Source: Fictibacillus macauensis ZFHKF-1
GTDB taxonomy: Bacteria; Bacillota; Bacilli; Bacillales; Fictibacillaceae
Direction of reading: 5' to 3'
DNA: 64,000 bases
Assembly: GCF_000269865.1 (NCBI RefSeq)
Contig: NZ_AKKV01000023.1
Location: forward strand, 54,090 to 118,089
Shown piece by piece: positions 1-8,362 of this stretch. Below the pieces are notes generated by a model. That model searched no databases, was not told the origin of the DNA, and saw only the letters and a list, made by a program, of their open reading frames with translations. Every line of letters starts with the position of its first letter. The first letter of the stretch is position 1. Position numbers and translations under genes: made by a program.

Positions 1-56
1 TCCTGTATCAAAGTAAAAGCTGGCTCCTGACATAAAACGCCTTTTTATTTATTGCG

Positions 57-97
57 TGAAAGCGTTACATCCTTTACCCTTTAAGTAAGCGCTTTCT
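57..97 (+). promoter_or_regulatory. two catabolite-responsive-element-like sites upstream of the permease
   Basis: Two partial palindromes match the CcpA cre consensus TGWAANCGNTNWCA: TGAAAGCGTTACAT at 57-70 (good left half, weak right half) and AGTAAGCGCTTTCT at 84-97 (12 of 14). They lie 25 bp and more before the start of a carboxylate permease gene, where CcpA could repress transcription. This rests on consensus matching only. The first 50 bases hold no assignable gene. Confidence 0.45.
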
Positions 98-121
98 AAT
101 ACAGGTAAAGGAGACCACTCT

Positions 122-1423
122 ATGAATAAAGTAACGTCTAACATTTTCAAAGGTTCAGTCGGGAATTTAATTGAATGGTACGACTGGTATGTGTATTCAG
201 CGTTTGCTGTCTACTTTTCAACGAACTTTTTCCCAAAAGGCGATCCGACGAGTCAGCTACTCAATACGGCAGCGATTTTTGCCGTCGGTTTTCTTATGCG
301 CCCGATTGGTAGTCTACTTATGGGTCGCTATGCCGATCGCCACGGGCGGCGCGCCGCTCTCACACTATCGATTACGATTATGGCTGGCGGCTCACTCATT
401 ATTGCCGTCACACCAGGATACGAAACGATTGGTATTTTTGCGCCAATTATCTTAGTGCTTGCTCGCTTGCTGCAAGGACTTTCACTTGGTGGCGAGTACG
501 GCACGTCCGCCACGTATTTATCCGAAATGGCCACTTCCGGTCGGCGCGGCTATTATTCTAGCTTTCAGTACGTGACGCTCGTGGCGGGTCAGCTTGTTGC
601 TCTTGCTGTTCAAATTGTTCTGCAACAAATCCTTTCTGAATCCGCTATGGTAACGTACGGTTGGCGCATTCCCTTTGTCATTGGTGCACTAGGTGCTCTC
701 GCTGTTCTTTGGCTGCGCCGCACAATGGATGAATCGGAGCAATTTAAAGAAAGTAAAAACAAACCGAGTACAGGTGCCGGAACGCTTACGGCACTTATGA
801 AACATCCGAAAGCCGTAGGAACGGTCGTTGGTTTAACGCTTGGTGGAACGGTCGCCTTTTATACGTACACTACGTATTTGCAAAAATTCATGGTGAATAC
901 TGCTGGATTACCAAAGGTCGATGTTAGCTGGATTAACTTTTTTGCGCTCTTGCTGTTTATCGTGCTGCAGCCGCTTGCAGGCGCATTGTCTGATCGAATC
1001 GGTCGTCGCCCTCTTCTCTTAACCTTTGGAATGGCTGGAACGTTACTAACGGTGCCTCTCTTTCTACTCATGGCACAAGTACAAAGCCCGCTCGGTGCCT
1101 TTTTGCTTATGTTTGTTGGGTTAGTCATTGTCACCGGCTATACATCCATTAATGCCATCGTAAAGGCCGAGCTATTTCCAACCGAAATTCGTGCACTAGG
1201 TGTTGGTTTTCCCTATGGCCTGACCGTTGCTATATTCGGTGGAACAGCCGAATTTATCGCTCTTTGGCTGAAGAGCATTGGCCATGAATCCTACTTTTAT
1301 TTTTATGTCGCACTATGCATTGCCATTAGCTTAGTCACCTATTGGCGAATGAGCGAATCCTCGTCATCCTCGCTCATGGATGAGCAACCATCCGCACCTA
1401 CACTTCAAGCAAATAGCAAATAA
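122..1423 (+). CDS. kgtP: MHS-family alpha-ketoglutarate permease-like transporter
   Basis: A 433-residue major-facilitator protein with about 12 membrane segments. The N-terminus (GNLIEWYDWYVYS), the GRYADRHGRR loop between segments 2 and 3, and the stretch RLLQGLSLGGEYGTSATYLSE closely resemble Escherichia coli KgtP as I remember it, a proton symporter for 2-oxoglutarate in the cytoplasmic membrane. A second loop motif, GALSDRIGRRP, marks the second six-helix half. The ATG has an AAAGGAG site at 107-113. Two cre-like sites lie upstream, which fits glucose control of carboxylate uptake. The family is secure; the substrate is inferred, and proline/betaine or citrate transport remain possible. 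Confidence 0.8.
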   Translation: MNKVTSNIFKGSVGNLIEWYDWYVYSAFAVYFSTNFFPKGDPTSQLLNTAAIFAVGFLMRPIGSLLMGRYADRHGRRAALTLSITIMAGGSLIIAVTPGYETIGIFAPIILVLARLLQGLSLGGEYGTSATYLSEMATSGRRGYYSSFQYVTLVAGQLVALAVQIVLQQILSESAMVTYGWRIPFVIGALGALAVLWLRRTMDESEQFKESKNKPSTGAGTLTALMKHPKAVGTVVGLTLGGTVAFYTYTTYLQKFMVNTAGLPKVDVSWINFFALLLFIVLQPLAGALSDRIGRRPLLLTFGMAGTLLTVPLFLLMAQVQSPLGAFLLMFVGLVIVTGYTSINAIVKAELFPTEIRALGVGFPYGLTVAIFGGTAEFIALWLKSIGHESYFYFYVALCIAISLVTYWRMSESSSSSLMDEQPSAPTLQANSK

Positions 1424-1435
1424 ACTTTTTAGAAA

Positions 1436-1460
1436 ACCGGCGGCTTCTATGCCGGTCTTC
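1436..1460 (+). terminator. weak hairpin after kgtP
   Basis: ACCGGC (1436-1441) pairs with GCCGGT (1451-1456), followed by a short pyrimidine-rich tail. The T-run is poor, so read-through into the next gene is possible. Confidence 0.35.
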
Positions 1461-1479
1461 TTCGTAAAAAGGAGAAATT

Positions 1480-2043
1480 ATGATAATTCTTTCTAACCAA
1501 AAAGTAACGTTAACCGAAGCATCAGAAGAAGACCTGCAACAGCTTTATTATTGGAAGTACGAAGAACCGCTGCAAGAAGCAAAAAAATGGAACGGACCAT
1601 ACATTAAAGAGCCATATCTAACGTACGCCGAATTTGTGAAAGAGTGGCAGGATCGCTCCTCTATTGCAGATCACGTACCATCCTCGTTGCTCATTAAAGA
1701 CAATGAGTATTGTATTGGCATTGTGGAATCCCATTGGATCGATCGTGGTACCGATTGGCTTGAAACAGGGATTGTCATTTATGATCCCCATTATTGGAAT
1801 GGTGGGTACGGCACGGAAGCTTATTCCTTATGGATTGATTTTCTTTTTCGGCATACGAGTCTTCCACGCCTCGGTATGTCAACCTGGTCTGGCAACAAAC
1901 GTATGATAGAAGTAGCACGGAAACTCGGCATGAAAGAAGAAGCCTGCATTCGGCAAGCACGCATAGTGGATGGACAGCGCTTTGATGCCATTAAAATGGG
2001 GATTTTACGGAGCGAATGGGAGAAACTGTATATAAAACCTTAA
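1480..2043 (+). CDS. GNAT family N-acetyltransferase (RimJ/RimL type)
   Basis: This 187-residue protein has the GNAT fold pattern: an N-terminal strand-helix region, a central ETGIVIYDPHYWNGGYGTEA segment matching motif A of acetyl-CoA binding (the G-x-G-T-E turn near residue 110), and a C-terminal ARKLGMKEEACIR motif typical of the RimJ/RimL branch. It should transfer an acetyl group from acetyl-CoA to an amine. The substrate cannot be read from sequence; ribosomal-protein, amino-acid and polyamine acetylation all occur in this branch. An AAAAGGAG site at 1467-1474 supports the ATG. It lies 56 bp downstream of kgtP and may be partly co-transcribed. Confidence 0.8.
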   Translation: MIILSNQKVTLTEASEEDLQQLYYWKYEEPLQEAKKWNGPYIKEPYLTYAEFVKEWQDRSSIADHVPSSLLIKDNEYCIGIVESHWIDRGTDWLETGIVIYDPHYWNGGYGTEAYSLWIDFLFRHTSLPRLGMSTWSGNKRMIEVARKLGMKEEACIRQARIVDGQRFDAIKMGILRSEWEKLYIKP

Positions 2044-2223
2044 GATATCCCTAAAGAGATTTAAAGGATTATACTTACTTCTATAAAGTATACACGTGCT
2101 CTAGCTAGGGTTGATAGGCTAGTAAAGCACGGCTTTAAAAAGAGATTATAATTTTAGAGCAATACATGAATAATGATTTCTGACTACGACATTAAAGTTG
2201 CACTAAGATATCAACACCACTAA

Positions 2224-2261
2224 AAAGAGCGTTCCCCCTCCCATAAGGATGAACGCTCTTT
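2224..2261. terminator. bidirectional intrinsic terminator
   Basis: AAAGAGCGTTC (2224-2234) pairs perfectly with GAACGCTCTTT (2251-2261). T-rich tails flank it on both strands. It ends the minus-strand YiaA-like gene and could also end plus-strand transcripts from the acetyltransferase. Confidence 0.85.
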
Positions 2262-2265
2262 CCTT

Positions 2266-2736
2266 TTATTCTTTTTCTTTAGCCACTTGCGTATCACGAA
2301 TGTTCTTCTGAATGGTAATGGCTGAAAAGAGACTGAGTACAAACGCCATACTATAAAATCCTTTTTCGCTTAATGCAAGCCCATCTGCGTTATACAGGCC
2401 AATGGCCATCAATGCGACCGCTATAATGACAGCAAACCAACTAATGCCATAATAAATGCTTGAGACAGGAATATCCTCTTCCTTATCACGAACTGCTTTT
2501 TGTAAAGAAACCGCTGCATACAATCCGAAGATTAAGACGGCAAAATAGTACCCTTTTTCATTTAACTCCATGTCAGCATTAAACAAACCGATTAAATAGG
2601 CTGCCATGCCGATGACTAGTGTAGCCCAGCTCGCGCCTTTAAACGCTGCAGTAGGCTCTCCTTCTTTTCTTACTGTCTTAAACTTTTGTTGACTTTCATC
2701 CTTCCGCATTAACTGGTTATCATTTAAATCAGACAT
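2266..2736 (-). CDS. YiaA/YiaB-type membrane protein
   Basis: The 156-residue protein carries two copies of a two-helix unit: ATLVIGMAAYLIGLFNADMELNEKGYYFAVLIFGLYAAVSLQK, then a near copy starting at WFAVIIAVALMAIGLYNADGLALSEKGFYS. This is the YiaA/B two-helix domain, giving four membrane segments. Its biochemical role is not established. The start was moved eight codons in from the longest frame, because AAAGGGGAG lies about 8 nt before the inner ATG (2734-2736). It is a single-gene unit ending at the terminator at 2224-2261. Confidence 0.75.
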   Translation of the reverse strand: MSDLNDNQLMRKDESQQKFKTVRKEGEPTAAFKGASWATLVIGMAAYLIGLFNADMELNEKGYYFAVLIFGLYAAVSLQKAVRDKEEDIPVSSIYYGISWFAVIIAVALMAIGLYNADGLALSEKGFYSMAFVLSLFSAITIQKNIRDTQVAKEKE

Positions 2737-2954
2737 GAGCAGCTCCCCTTTTACTGTCATTCCATCTGTTAGCCAATTTCCTTGTTAGTGTACTTACTAT
2801 TATAGCAAATTTTTACATACTTCATGACGAAATATTTTCTTCCAATATTAATTCTGTAAAAATAGCACCTTTTACCTACTGTCCCGTGCGTTTTGTGCTT
2901 TCATTTTTTGATATACTTTTACTTGTTACATTTTATGGGAGAGGTGACAGATTA

Positions 2955-3767
2955 GTGGAATATGAAGAGCATCTAGAGGAGCCGTACGGACAAGAATATG
3001 TAAAACGAGAGCTTTTTTATGATTTTACCGCACAGCGTTATAACCACCATTCGATGGGTGTTAGCGTAATGATGCAAGGAACGCTCTTATATGGGCCTGA
3101 TGGTTGCAGACCTGAGTTACTTGCCAGACGCGTTGCGCTTGAAACATCATCATACTTTGCCACTCTAGACATATCGAGAGTGCTTAACGAGATGGATGAA
3201 GCGAAGAACATCATTATGACGTTCTTTCAGGAGGCACAAGCGCAAAGTCAAAGCATTTTATACATAGATCACCTAGATGAGTTGTTGCCGGTAGAAGGGA
3301 ATTGCTCTTATGATCAACAAGTGGTGCTGTATTATTTACAAACCGCGTGGCAGTCATTAGAAATAAAAGATCACATTTATGTAATTGGCTTTACGACGAG
3401 GCCGTGGGATCTCGATTATGAACTACGTAGTCACACTTTTTTTCATCCGCTTGTATTCATGCCACCACCAAATACAAAAGAACGCCAGACATTGATTCAT
3501 ACAGCGTTGCATAGCGAGGTAAATCAGCCATTCCTTGACCTGTTTAATCAATATAGTGCTAGCTTTACGAATGACGATTTGCACAAAATAATAACGACCG
3601 CACGGAGCAAAAAAAGTGACAAACTCTCGTTCCAAGAAACGCTGTATGAAGCGATGATTGCCATGAAATCATCGACCCTACAATGGTTTGCGTTTGCGAA
3701 ACAACGCGTTGTTTTTCATAAAGAATATCAAAATATCCATGCTTACATACTAGAAGAATTGCTGTAG
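2955..3767 (+). CDS. degenerate AAA+ ATPase-like protein (probable pseudo-ATPase)
   Basis: The 270-residue product follows the AAA+ core of the FtsH/katanin type: QGTLLYGPDGCRPELLA in the place of Walker A (residues about 41-57), SILYIDHLDELLP as Walker B (100-112), and VIGFTTRPWDLD as sensor 1 (143-154), then the VPPP-like FMPPPNTKERQ turn and a helical lid. Walker A has lost its GKT (now GCRPE), the sensor Asn is Thr, and the usual GRF arginine-finger stretch reads RSHTFF. ATP hydrolysis is therefore unlikely, although the fold should persist. The GTG start follows GGGAGAGGTGA (2938-2948). It is 15 bp from the next TPR gene, so the two are probably one operon. Confidence 0.7.
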   Translation: MEYEEHLEEPYGQEYVKRELFYDFTAQRYNHHSMGVSVMMQGTLLYGPDGCRPELLARRVALETSSYFATLDISRVLNEMDEAKNIIMTFFQEAQAQSQSILYIDHLDELLPVEGNCSYDQQVVLYYLQTAWQSLEIKDHIYVIGFTTRPWDLDYELRSHTFFHPLVFMPPPNTKERQTLIHTALHSEVNQPFLDLFNQYSASFTNDDLHKIITTARSKKSDKLSFQETLYEAMIAMKSSTLQWFAFAKQRVVFHKEYQNIHAYILEELL

Positions 3768-3782
3768 AAAGGGGGGAGTTTC

Positions 3783-5459
3783 TTGAATCATTTATTTCCA
3801 ATCATCGAACAATACGCTGGAAGCCTACTTTTAACATCTATTGAGAAGCATGCTAAAAAAATGCTATCACAAGACGCGGAGCAAGCCATAGGCTACGCGC
3901 TTATGGCCTTTTACTTTTATGAATTGAGCCAAAAAGAGAAGGCACTTGCCGCTGTAGACCAAGCACTTGCTCAACCGAAGATTAATCAGCATTCTTTTAT
4001 TATCGTGCTTACGATTTTACAACAGTGTAAAGCATCAGAAGAACAGCTTCTCCTTGCCATTCATCAAGCAATAAGCGTTGATCCAGAGGAAAGTTTCTTT
4101 CATAAGCAGCTCGCTTTCTTAGATCGAGCAGAAACGAAAGAAATTGAAAACGAAACGCTGCGAGCCTATGCCATTGCTTTACGAGAAGAGCCGAACGATG
4201 CTGAATTACTCGGGCGTTATAGTCGCTTTTTAATGCAGCAAGGATACATTCACGAAGGACTCATCTATGAGAAAAAAGCAGCTGCGAGTAATGTTGAGTA
4301 CCTACCTAATATGAAAGCCTTTAGCGCACGTCACACTACACATTATATGAATGAGGAAGATGGAAGCTATGCTGAGCAAAGTTTAGCGCTTGCACCAAGC
4401 GACCCCGAGGTCAAAAGACTATTTAAAAAAACAACGATTATGAACGACTATACGTATCGACGTCTTCTACAGATGAGTTATCTGTTCTTTTTCTTATCGG
4501 TACCACTTCGTCTTACTGTGTATTATTTTAGAAAAAAACCGCATTTCTCGTTACTTTTCTTGCTGCTATTCCTTATTGATGCGGGCCTTTTATATGCACT
4601 CATCGGGAAGGCTTCCTACTTTATTGGTGGTTATTTACTCGTTGTTTATCTCTTGCTTTTGATTTGGACAATTAAACGATACGTAACTTTTTACAGCAAG
4701 CTTAAAAAACCAAATAAATTTTTGAAAAATTTACAGCTATTTTTTCTAAACTACCAGTATGCTGCACAAAAAGACTACTATACGCAGTTGCAATCAAGAA
4801 CTGCTACAAAACCAAAGGAACCAGAAAAACTGCAAATGCGTCTTGTCGCTGTAAAGCCTGAAAGAGCGCGAATTTCCCCACCAAGTGATTCATTTTATGA
4901 TGAGATTGAAGACTATGAAGCGTATGGTGAGGAATCTACTTTTTCCAAAGAGAAAGAAGAGGCCGAGGTCCCGCAAACGATTACGGACATTCCTATAGAT
5001 CCTGTGGAACCATTAGAAGCGGAGCAGAAACAAAGAAACTGGTCAAAAAACTTAACAATCTTACTATTTGTTAGTGTGCTGAGTAGCATTCTAATAAACC
5101 ATCATTATTTCAAAAAACAACCCGTACCTGAAAAGGTTGATCCAGCCACCACCAAATCGATTCAACAAACGAATGAAACAAGTCAATACACCATGGAAAA
5201 TGCGAACAAAATGGTTGTACTTGCTTTTATTCAACAGATTAAAGAAAACGCTAACAGTCCTGCGCTTCAATCGTTACGTACAAAAAATAAAATAAAAAGC
5301 GCATCATGGAAAGCACTCGGCGATGCGATTATTTTAAAAGAAAAGCATAGCAAAACAAACAGGAGTAAGACTACGTTTACACTCGTGAATTTAAAAAAGA
5401 AATTGACTGCGGTGGTTAAGCTGGTACATTACAAAATTACAAGTATCGCCATTAAATAG
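3783..5459 (+). CDS. TPR-repeat membrane protein
   Basis: A 558-residue protein. Residues about 30-220 are helical repeats of tetratricopeptide character (for example YALMAFYFYELSQKEKALAA and AYAIALREEPNDAELLGRYS). Three hydrophobic helices follow at about 232-248, 256-274 and 278-296, then an acidic, Pro/Glu-rich cytoplasmic linker (about 340-410), a fourth helix (about 418-436) and a basic C-terminal domain of about 100 residues. The TTG start has a strong AAAGGGGGGAG site. It sits directly after the degenerate AAA+ gene and before a related TPR gene, which suggests a membrane-anchored scaffold. No enzyme motif is visible and the function is unknown. Confidence 0.65.
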   Translation: MNHLFPIIEQYAGSLLLTSIEKHAKKMLSQDAEQAIGYALMAFYFYELSQKEKALAAVDQALAQPKINQHSFIIVLTILQQCKASEEQLLLAIHQAISVDPEESFFHKQLAFLDRAETKEIENETLRAYAIALREEPNDAELLGRYSRFLMQQGYIHEGLIYEKKAAASNVEYLPNMKAFSARHTTHYMNEEDGSYAEQSLALAPSDPEVKRLFKKTTIMNDYTYRRLLQMSYLFFFLSVPLRLTVYYFRKKPHFSLLFLLLFLIDAGLLYALIGKASYFIGGYLLVVYLLLLIWTIKRYVTFYSKLKKPNKFLKNLQLFFLNYQYAAQKDYYTQLQSRTATKPKEPEKLQMRLVAVKPERARISPPSDSFYDEIEDYEAYGEESTFSKEKEEAEVPQTITDIPIDPVEPLEAEQKQRNWSKNLTILLFVSVLSSILINHHYFKKQPVPEKVDPATTKSIQQTNETSQYTMENANKMVVLAFIQQIKENANSPALQSLRTKNKIKSASWKALGDAIILKEKHSKTNRSKTTFTLVNLKKKLTAVVKLVHYKITSIAIK

Positions 5460-5503
5460 ATTCACATTCGTAAACTACTAAGTTTAGAAAGGGGATTCTT
5501 TGC

Positions 5504-6337
5504 TTGATTCCATTACTACGTAACTTTGCAGATCAGCTCATTGAAGAAAATACTCAAGCACGCTCACTAGCGTTCGCTACCAATATTTTAAAAAACGATC
5601 CGCACCTTCCTGATGGGTATATTGCCCGCTTCCTTTACCATTATCACTTCAACGAAACGAGTGAAGGCAACTACTGGAAGGAAGAAGCCATTGCTCACGG
5701 GTTATTAAAAGATGAAGAGTTGGTTCACTTTGTCATTGAATACCTTAATCAACCTGAGAATGCGTTGTTTCTATACCCAAAACTCAATCTTATGCAGCAG
5801 GCCTTCGAATCCGATCCTACTAATCCGGAATATGCAAAATATGAAGCAGCCATCTATCTTAAAAAAGCCCAAAAAGCCTTTCAAAAGTTTCGGTTTAAAC
5901 AAGCGCGTGCTGATTGGGCTGAAGCTTATGCCATTAATTCATTGGATCACTCACTTTATTGGGGACAATCACACATTTATCCAACCAAGCATGTTTATTT
6001 AGCTTTTCTGCAAATTTTCTATATCTTGTTTATGCGCGTGCTTCAAGTGGTCGTTAAAGTACCAATTAACCGGTTTATCTATACAAATCATACGGGTACC
6101 TTTGTCATTAGAGCCTATCTTATTTTCCCAATCTTTTCTCTCTACTGTTTATTTTATTGGTTTGGGCTTAACACCTTTTTCATACTCATTGGCATCGTCC
6201 TCTTGATTATTTTTACTGTGAAGTATCAACGCGCGGTCACTCGATCGATTACACTTCCTTTACGGTATATGTATTCACAGCCTCTTCCTAAGGATCCTAC
6301 AGACAAAGTTCCTTCTTGGGATTTTAAAAAGAAATAA
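5504..6337 (+). CDS. second TPR-repeat membrane protein
   Basis: The 277-residue protein has the same plan as its upstream neighbour on a smaller scale. There is an N-terminal helical-repeat region (residues 1-160; a TPR-like unit around AQKAFQKFRFKQARADWAEA), then hydrophobic helices at about 165-185 and 200-245, and a short basic tail. The TTG start follows AAAGGGG (5488-5494). A 44-bp gap separates it from the preceding gene with no terminator between them, and a strong terminator follows, so these three genes look like one transcription unit. No catalytic residues are recognisable. Confidence 0.65.
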   Translation: MIPLLRNFADQLIEENTQARSLAFATNILKNDPHLPDGYIARFLYHYHFNETSEGNYWKEEAIAHGLLKDEELVHFVIEYLNQPENALFLYPKLNLMQQAFESDPTNPEYAKYEAAIYLKKAQKAFQKFRFKQARADWAEAYAINSLDHSLYWGQSHIYPTKHVYLAFLQIFYILFMRVLQVVVKVPINRFIYTNHTGTFVIRAYLIFPIFSLYCLFYWFGLNTFFILIGIVLLIIFTVKYQRAVTRSITLPLRYMYSQPLPKDPTDKVPSWDFKKK

Positions 6338-6343
6338 ACAGCA

Positions 6344-6384
6344 AAAAAAGTGTCTCCACCCAATGAAGTTGGGGACACTTTTTT
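6344..6384. terminator. bidirectional terminator
   Basis: An A-tract plus GTGTCTCCA pairs with TGGGGACAC plus a T-tract, allowing one G-U pair. It closes the AAA/TPR unit on the plus strand and the next gene on the minus strand. Confidence 0.8.
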
Positions 6385-6388
6385 GAAC

Positions 6389-6877
6389 TTAGTTCGCATT
6401 TATTCTATCTACTATTTTTCTAATAAACAGCGGCGTCACAAATAGCCGTTTATGTTTTTTTAGCACAATCACTTCACTATGCTGCTTTTCATCTTCTCTC
6501 CAACTAATTTTAGTCGAATAGCGTACTTGCTCTTCAGGGGGTAATGACATTGTAGGTATGCCTTCAATGCGATCTCGTACTTTTTTTGTGAATAATACGA
6601 TCGGTTCTCCTGTGGACTTGCATTCTACTAACGTTTTATTATTTTCCATCCACTTTAAGTCGTTCACAGTAGGCCGTTCATCCTTTTTCCATTGATAATA
6701 GCCATCCCAGAGACCTTCTTCTGCAAAATGAACGTTTTCTGATGGTGTGTACGTTACGTTCCACTCGCCATTTTTAGAAGTTCCTACTAAAACGGACGGC
6801 TGAAATAGAGAATAGATGACCCAAAAAAGAAGAAAGAATAGTAGGATTAGTGCAGTTATTGTAGTTTTTCTTCTCAC
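6389..6877 (-). CDS. membrane-anchored extracytoplasmic protein, unknown family
   Basis: The 162-residue protein starts MRRKTT, has one hydrophobic segment (about 7-27) and no lipobox, so it is probably an N-terminally anchored protein facing outside. The remainder is mostly beta-like and hydrophilic (GEWNVTYTPSENVHF, YYQWKKDERPT) and contains one Cys. The start is GTG with AAAGGATG about 11 nt upstream; no better start is visible. I do not recognise the family. It is a single-gene unit sharing its terminator with the TPR operon. Confidence 0.6.
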   Translation of the reverse strand: MRRKTTITALILLFFLLFWVIYSLFQPSVLVGTSKNGEWNVTYTPSENVHFAEEGLWDGYYQWKKDERPTVNDLKWMENNKTLVECKSTGEPIVLFTKKVRDRIEGIPTMSLPPEEQVRYSTKISWREDEKQHSEVIVLKKHKRLFVTPLFIRKIVDRINAN

Positions 6878-7081
6878 GATCGTTACATCATCCTTTTATT
6901 GTTTATTTTTTACTCTTTTTCTATTATTACATATTTTACTATAAATGCATTCCAGTATTTAACTGTCACTCGTTTACTTCTCATAAAGATGATTGAAACA
7001 ACTACAAAAAAAGTCGTACCATCTTACAATGATCGAAAATAACTAGCAAAAGAGGCTAATACTCGCTCCTGTTTTTTCCTT

Positions 7082-7110
7082 TTGGGATTATTCGTCTCCT
7101 ATGGTATGAT
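7082..7110 (+). promoter_or_regulatory. sigma-A-type promoter of the MFS exporter gene
   Basis: TTGGGA (7082-7087), a 17-bp spacer, and TATGAT (7105-7110) preceded by TGG (an extended -10). The start codon lies 32 bp downstream. Confidence 0.55.
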
Positions 7111-7141
7111 AGTGGAATTGTATACAAAGAGGGGACACACC

Positions 7142-8323
7142 ATGAATTTAACAAAACAACACTGGTTGCTCATCGGCACCCTTTCGCTACTTACATTTGT
7201 GTTAGGAACGAGTGAATTTGTCATCGTCGGCATCTTAACAGATCTAGCTAGCGATTTGCAGATTACCAACGCTAAAGCCGGAACGCTCGTATCGGCGTTT
7301 GCCATTACGTTTGCAATTTGCACACCCATCGTCATGGCCATTACCAATCATTTTCCTAAGCGGCAATGGATGCTTGGACTCATTATGGTCTTTATCGCTT
7401 TAAATGCCGCCTGTATATTCACAAGCCATTATCTTTTATTTCTTATTTTACGCATGCTCACAGCGATCGTAACAGGCGTACTCATTTCACTTGCCATGGT
7501 CGTCGCAAGTGAGGTGTTTCCACAAGCAAAGCGCGGTTTCGCTATTTCCTGCGTATTTGGCGGCTTTACACTTGCCAATGTGATTGGCGTTCCAATCGGC
7601 ACATCGGTAGCGGAAGCCTATAGCTGGAATGCTACTTTTATCGTCACGACCGCTCTCGGCTGTTGCGCGCTTCTTGCAGCGCTGTGGCAACTACCTACCT
7701 TGCCAAAACAAGCACGCGGCTCGATTGCTCAGCAATTTTCCTTGCTGATTCACCCGCGCATGCTGATGGCCTTTTTCATACCAGCTCTCGGCTTTGGCGC
7801 AACGTATGCTATTTATACGTATCTCGTACCTATCCTAAAAAGCATGCAAATAGCGGAAAACTCCATTAGCCTTGTTCTGTTTGGCTATGGCTTTATCTCT
7901 ATTTTAAGTAACATTTTAGCTGGCAAAATTGCGAGTCATAACGGAATCGGCAGACTGCGCTTCGTGTTTTTAATTCAATCTGTCGTGCTGTTATCGCTCT
8001 TTTATAGCACGAACTTTTTCACTCTAGGACTCATTAATATCGGCTTGATGTCACTCATGGCCATTTTATTAACAACGTCCACACAGCTCTATTTAATCGA
8101 CTTAGCACGCGTGTACCAGCCAAACGCAACTGGCCTTGCCGCCTCCCTGGCACCCGTCGCCTCGAATGTCGGCATCGCCCTTGGCTCAGCCGTCGGCGGC
8201 CTTTTCTATCATAACGTTAGCCTAAAAAGCATCATCATCGTTGGAGCAATCATAGCGCTACTAGCAAGCTTATTGACAACATTAAGCTACAGACTCGACC
8301 GCAAACAAAAAAGCACGACGTAA
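7142..8323 (+). CDS. MFS efflux transporter, AraJ/YdhP/PbuE type
   Basis: The 393-residue protein has 12 predicted membrane helices. The opening LLTFVLGTSEFVIVGILTDLASDLQI is characteristic of the DHA1 subfamily that includes AraJ, YdhP and the purine exporter PbuE, and LAMVVASEVFPQAKRGFAIS is the usual helix 4-5 region. It should export a small metabolite or drug using the proton gradient; the substrate is not predictable. The ATG at 7142 was chosen because AGAGGGGA precedes it by 6 nt, whereas the longest frame starts 20 codons earlier over the promoter. Its last codons and stop lie inside the following terminator stem. Confidence 0.8.
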   Translation: MNLTKQHWLLIGTLSLLTFVLGTSEFVIVGILTDLASDLQITNAKAGTLVSAFAITFAICTPIVMAITNHFPKRQWMLGLIMVFIALNAACIFTSHYLLFLILRMLTAIVTGVLISLAMVVASEVFPQAKRGFAISCVFGGFTLANVIGVPIGTSVAEAYSWNATFIVTTALGCCALLAALWQLPTLPKQARGSIAQQFSLLIHPRMLMAFFIPALGFGATYAIYTYLVPILKSMQIAENSISLVLFGYGFISILSNILAGKIASHNGIGRLRFVFLIQSVVLLSLFYSTNFFTLGLINIGLMSLMAILLTTSTQLYLIDLARVYQPNATGLAASLAPVASNVGIALGSAVGGLFYHNVSLKSIIIVGAIIALLASLLTTLSYRLDRKQKSTT

Positions 8324-8352
8324 AGAGGGGCTAGCCTCTTTACGTCGTGCTT
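8311..8352. terminator. 18-bp-stem bidirectional terminator
   Basis: AAGCACGACGTAAAGAGG (8311-8328) pairs perfectly with CCTCTTTACGTCGTGCTT (8335-8352). It contains the stop codon of the MFS gene and also serves the converging secreted-protein gene. A near copy is found at 9322-9365. Confidence 0.9.
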
Positions 8353-8362
8353 TTGTTTTTAA

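Noticed and set aside
1..33. Possible start of a divergent minus-strand gene (ATG at 33, reading MSGASFYFDTG to the edge)
   Set aside because: Only 11 codons are visible and the site AAAAGGCG is weak. The plus strand also gives short C-terminus-like readings here. Not enough to call.
2095..2131. Hairpin CGTGCTCTAGC with GCTAG and AGCACG after the first acetyltransferase
   Set aside because: It is an 11-bp stem with a three-base bulge but no T-run after it. It may be chance; no function can be supported.
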